Source of the DNA: Bacteroidota bacterium
GTDB lineage: Bacteria; Bacteroidota; Bacteroidia; Bacteroidales; JAAYUG01
Direction of reading: 5' to 3'
Assembly: GCA_021812865.1 (NCBI GenBank)
Contig: JAKAMP010000088.1
Coordinates: forward strand, 1 to 8,758
Length of the DNA stretch: 8,758 nt
A program made the translations under genes and the position numbers. Of this stretch, positions 7,258 to 8,758 are shown piece by piece. Numbering within the stretch: the first letter of the stretch is position 1; every line of letters starts with the position of its first letter. The notes beneath the pieces are model-generated. The model searched no databases. It was given only the letters and a program-made list of their open reading frames with translations, and had not been told where the DNA came from.

Positions 7258-7267
7258 TAAGCAAATA
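7252..7267. promoter_or_regulatory. Possible TetR autoregulatory operator
   Basis: TATTTG-TAAG-CAAATA is a perfect 6-4-6 inverted repeat that overlaps the -7 element and the expected transcription start of the tetR gene. A regulator bound here would block its own promoter. Part of the left arm is fixed by the promoter consensus, so some of the symmetry could be chance. Confidence 0.4.
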
Positions 7268-7284
7268 CATACATACATATTTAT

Positions 7285-7884
7285 ATGATCGTGGAACGTA
7301 AAAGTACCGAGATTCGGCAGGAGCAGATCAAGCAGGCAGTATTGGATATCATTTTTTCCGATGGCCTGAAAAATCTTTCTACAAGAAACCTTGCCCGGCA
7401 GATTGGGATGAGTGAAGGAACGATATTCAGGCATTTTCCGACCAAGCAGGATATTATTTTATCCATCATAAAGGATGTTCAGGAAGAGTTTATCGGATCC
7501 TTGCGGTACATTGCCAATTCAAATAAGGAACCGGAACAGAGATTGCAAGAATTTATTTGCAAAACCGTTGAATATCTTTCCAATAAGAAGGGAATTACGA
7601 TGCTTCTTTTTTCAGAGGCTTCCCATAATAACGATGTTATTTTGAAAAACAGCCTGATGCTGATTTTCAACAGCCAGAAAAACCTGGTAAGCAAAATTAT
7701 TCTGGATGGAATTGCTATGGAAAAGTGGGACGGGGATATTCCGGTGGAGAATATCGCCATGTTGTATATGGGTATCCCCGTTTCGTTAAATATTGAATTA
7801 ACCTTGAGCGCTGGCGAATTTCACGTAAATGATTTCTGCAACAAGATGTTTTCCCTAATGATCAAAATTTTAAAGAATTCATAG
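7285..7884 (+). CDS. TetR/AcrR-family transcriptional regulator
   Basis: This 199-residue protein of normal family length should act as a dimeric ligand-responsive repressor. The N-terminal DNA-binding domain covers about residues 8-58, with the helix-turn-helix LSTRNLARQIGMSEGTIFRHFPTK at 31-54, which is the family signature. The C-terminal helical domain (about 75-199) is the ligand and dimer part and, as usual, gives no hint of the ligand; FSEASHNNDVI lies around residue 110-120. ATG 7285 follows the promoter closely and gives the standard N-terminal length. An outer-membrane protein gene begins 49 bases downstream on the same strand, with a palindrome between them, so that gene is a likely regulatory target. 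The gene is more AT-rich than the housekeeping genes to its left. Confidence 0.93.
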   Translation: MIVERKSTEIRQEQIKQAVLDIIFSDGLKNLSTRNLARQIGMSEGTIFRHFPTKQDIILSIIKDVQEEFIGSLRYIANSNKEPEQRLQEFICKTVEYLSNKKGITMLLFSEASHNNDVILKNSLMLIFNSQKNLVSKIILDGIAMEKWDGDIPVENIAMLYMGIPVSLNIELTLSAGEFHVNDFCNKMFSLMIKILKNS

Positions 7885-7904
7885 TTTTTTTTCTTATAAG
7901 CGAA

Positions 7905-7916
7905 GTAAGTACTTAC
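7905..7916. promoter_or_regulatory. Perfect palindrome between tetR and the barrel gene, candidate operator
   Basis: GTAAGTACTTAC is a perfect 12-bp palindrome 18 bases before the start codon of the outer-membrane protein. Sites of this size and symmetry are typical for TetR-family dimers. I see no clear -33/-7 promoter around it, so the site may control read-through or a promoter that does not match the consensus. It is not followed by a T-run, which argues against a terminator. Confidence 0.5.
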
Positions 7917-7933
7917 GTAATATACTTAATAAT

Positions 7934-8758
7934 ATGAAAAAACATTATTTCATGCTGACTGGAGTAATGATCTGGCTGTTTTGCCCGGTAAATGCTCAAA
8001 AATTATTGTCACAGGCCGATACGTCTGTCAATAACAGGTTGATGATTACCGCATTCGACCTGAAACCTCAGGTACTCGCCCAAAGCGATTTGATGGTTAG
8101 GTTGAACCTAACCTTACCCGGGTATTTTAAAACCCGGAATCTTCTTACTGGTAAAATGGAGAAGTTGTCCGACAAGGTTGTGCTAAATGAAATGACTGCT
8201 GCTGCCACGGTTGATTACGGGCTAACGCCAAGGCTGACCCTATATGCACAGGTGCCGGTTTCGGATATTCATCATTATTCTCCCATGGGTGAAGTCAGCG
8301 GCAAAGGTTTCTCCGATATTGGAATTGGAGGATATTATAATCTGGCCGGGAACGTACTCAGTAAAAATGAATTTACAGCAAATCTCTCCCTGTTTCTGCC
8401 TACCGGGCAAAATAAAAATCTAACGCCGGCTGAGTATCCGCTGGGAATGGGAGTTGTAAGGGTTAAGGGGGCGCTTACAGGGCTATACCGCATGGCCAAT
8501 TCAACGCTTTTGTATTCCGGGTATTATGAATTCCGGCCCAAAAACAGTTCCGGGGTTAACCTGGGGGATAATATGGGGTTAACCTTGATGAAGGAGAACT
8601 ATTTCAATACTTCCTATGGGAATTTTGGTTTGGAGTATGGCGTTTTTTCTTCCTATACAATGTACGACAAAAAATCGGGGACAAAAATCATTCATTCTTC
8701 TGATTTTTCCGCAGGCGCTTTTGCAGGAGGTTTTTTTGAATACCTGAATAACTTATAC
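7934..8758 (+). CDS. Outer-membrane beta-barrel protein, transporter-like, N-terminal part (runs off right edge)
   Basis: The frame starts at ATG 7934 and stays open for 275 codons to the end of the window. Residues 1-21 form a signal peptide (charged MKKH, hydrophobic core, cleavage likely after VNA before Gln22). The mature part has alternating hydrophobic strands ending in aromatic residues, such as YGLTPRLTLYAQVPV (95-109), FSDIGIGGYYNL (126-137) and FTANLSLFLPTG (147-158). This pattern and the SDIGIG...LPTG arrangement are typical of the barrel proteins annotated as 'transporter' or phenol-degradation MetA-like. The substrate is unknown. The protein would sit in the outer membrane; downstream genes outside the window would tell whether it belongs to an efflux or uptake system. 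Its place after tetR suggests control by that regulator. Confidence 0.85.
   Translation, partial: MKKHYFMLTGVMIWLFCPVNAQKLLSQADTSVNNRLMITAFDLKPQVLAQSDLMVRLNLTLPGYFKTRNLLTGKMEKLSDKVVLNEMTAAATVDYGLTPRLTLYAQVPVSDIHHYSPMGEVSGKGFSDIGIGGYYNLAGNVLSKNEFTANLSLFLPTGQNKNLTPAEYPLGMGVVRVKGALTGLYRMANSTLLYSGYYEFRPKNSSGVNLGDNMGLTLMKENYFNTSYGNFGLEYGVFSSYTMYDKKSGTKIIHSSDFSAGAFAGGFFEYLNNLY

Noticed and set aside
7265..7280. ATACATACATAC tandem repeat, considered as a phase-variation tract
   Set aside because: Only three copies lie in the leader outside coding sequence; too short to suggest slippage control.

Overview
The window looks like chromosomal DNA from a member of the Bacteroidetes (Bacteroidota), probably near the Bacteroidales or Marinilabiliales. 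The evidence is the protein sequences, promoters of the TTTG-N17-20-TAnnTTTG type found in front of several genes, and start codons without clear Shine-Dalgarno sequences. This placement comes from reading the sequence, not from a database search.

The left two thirds (1-5916) carry three housekeeping genes on the minus strand. They are the N-terminal 493 codons of dnaE (replicative DNA polymerase III alpha, running off the left edge), a complete membrane-bound proton-pumping pyrophosphatase (hppA) with a divergent motif set, and a complete YifB/ComM-family AAA+ ATPase. hppA has its own promoter (4131-4161) and a strong intrinsic terminator (1583-1617), so it appears to be transcribed separately from dnaE downstream of it.

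The right third (6111-8758) is on the plus strand, is visibly more AT-rich from about 6900 on, and is regulatory or accessory in character. A short arsenic-type operon comes first. It consists of a promoter, a perfect inverted repeat at the start of transcription, an ArsR/SmtB repressor and an 80-residue CxxC thioredoxin. A 23-codon reading frame then overlaps the thioredoxin stop by ATGA and ends just before a long hairpin with a T-run. The permease or reductase genes that commonly follow in related operons are not present. About 375 bases without a convincing gene follow (6910-7284), containing two short frames that may be gene remnants. Last come a TetR-family regulator with its own promoter and palindromic sites on both sides, and the first 275 codons of a secreted outer-membrane beta-barrel protein that runs off the right edge.

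I see no CRISPR array, insertion sequence, tRNA or rRNA. No clearly new multi-gene system is visible. The best leads are the divergent pyrophosphatase, the truncated-looking ars operon with its coupled micro-ORF, the dnaE PHP domain with a full metal-ligand set, and the palindromes flanking tetR.
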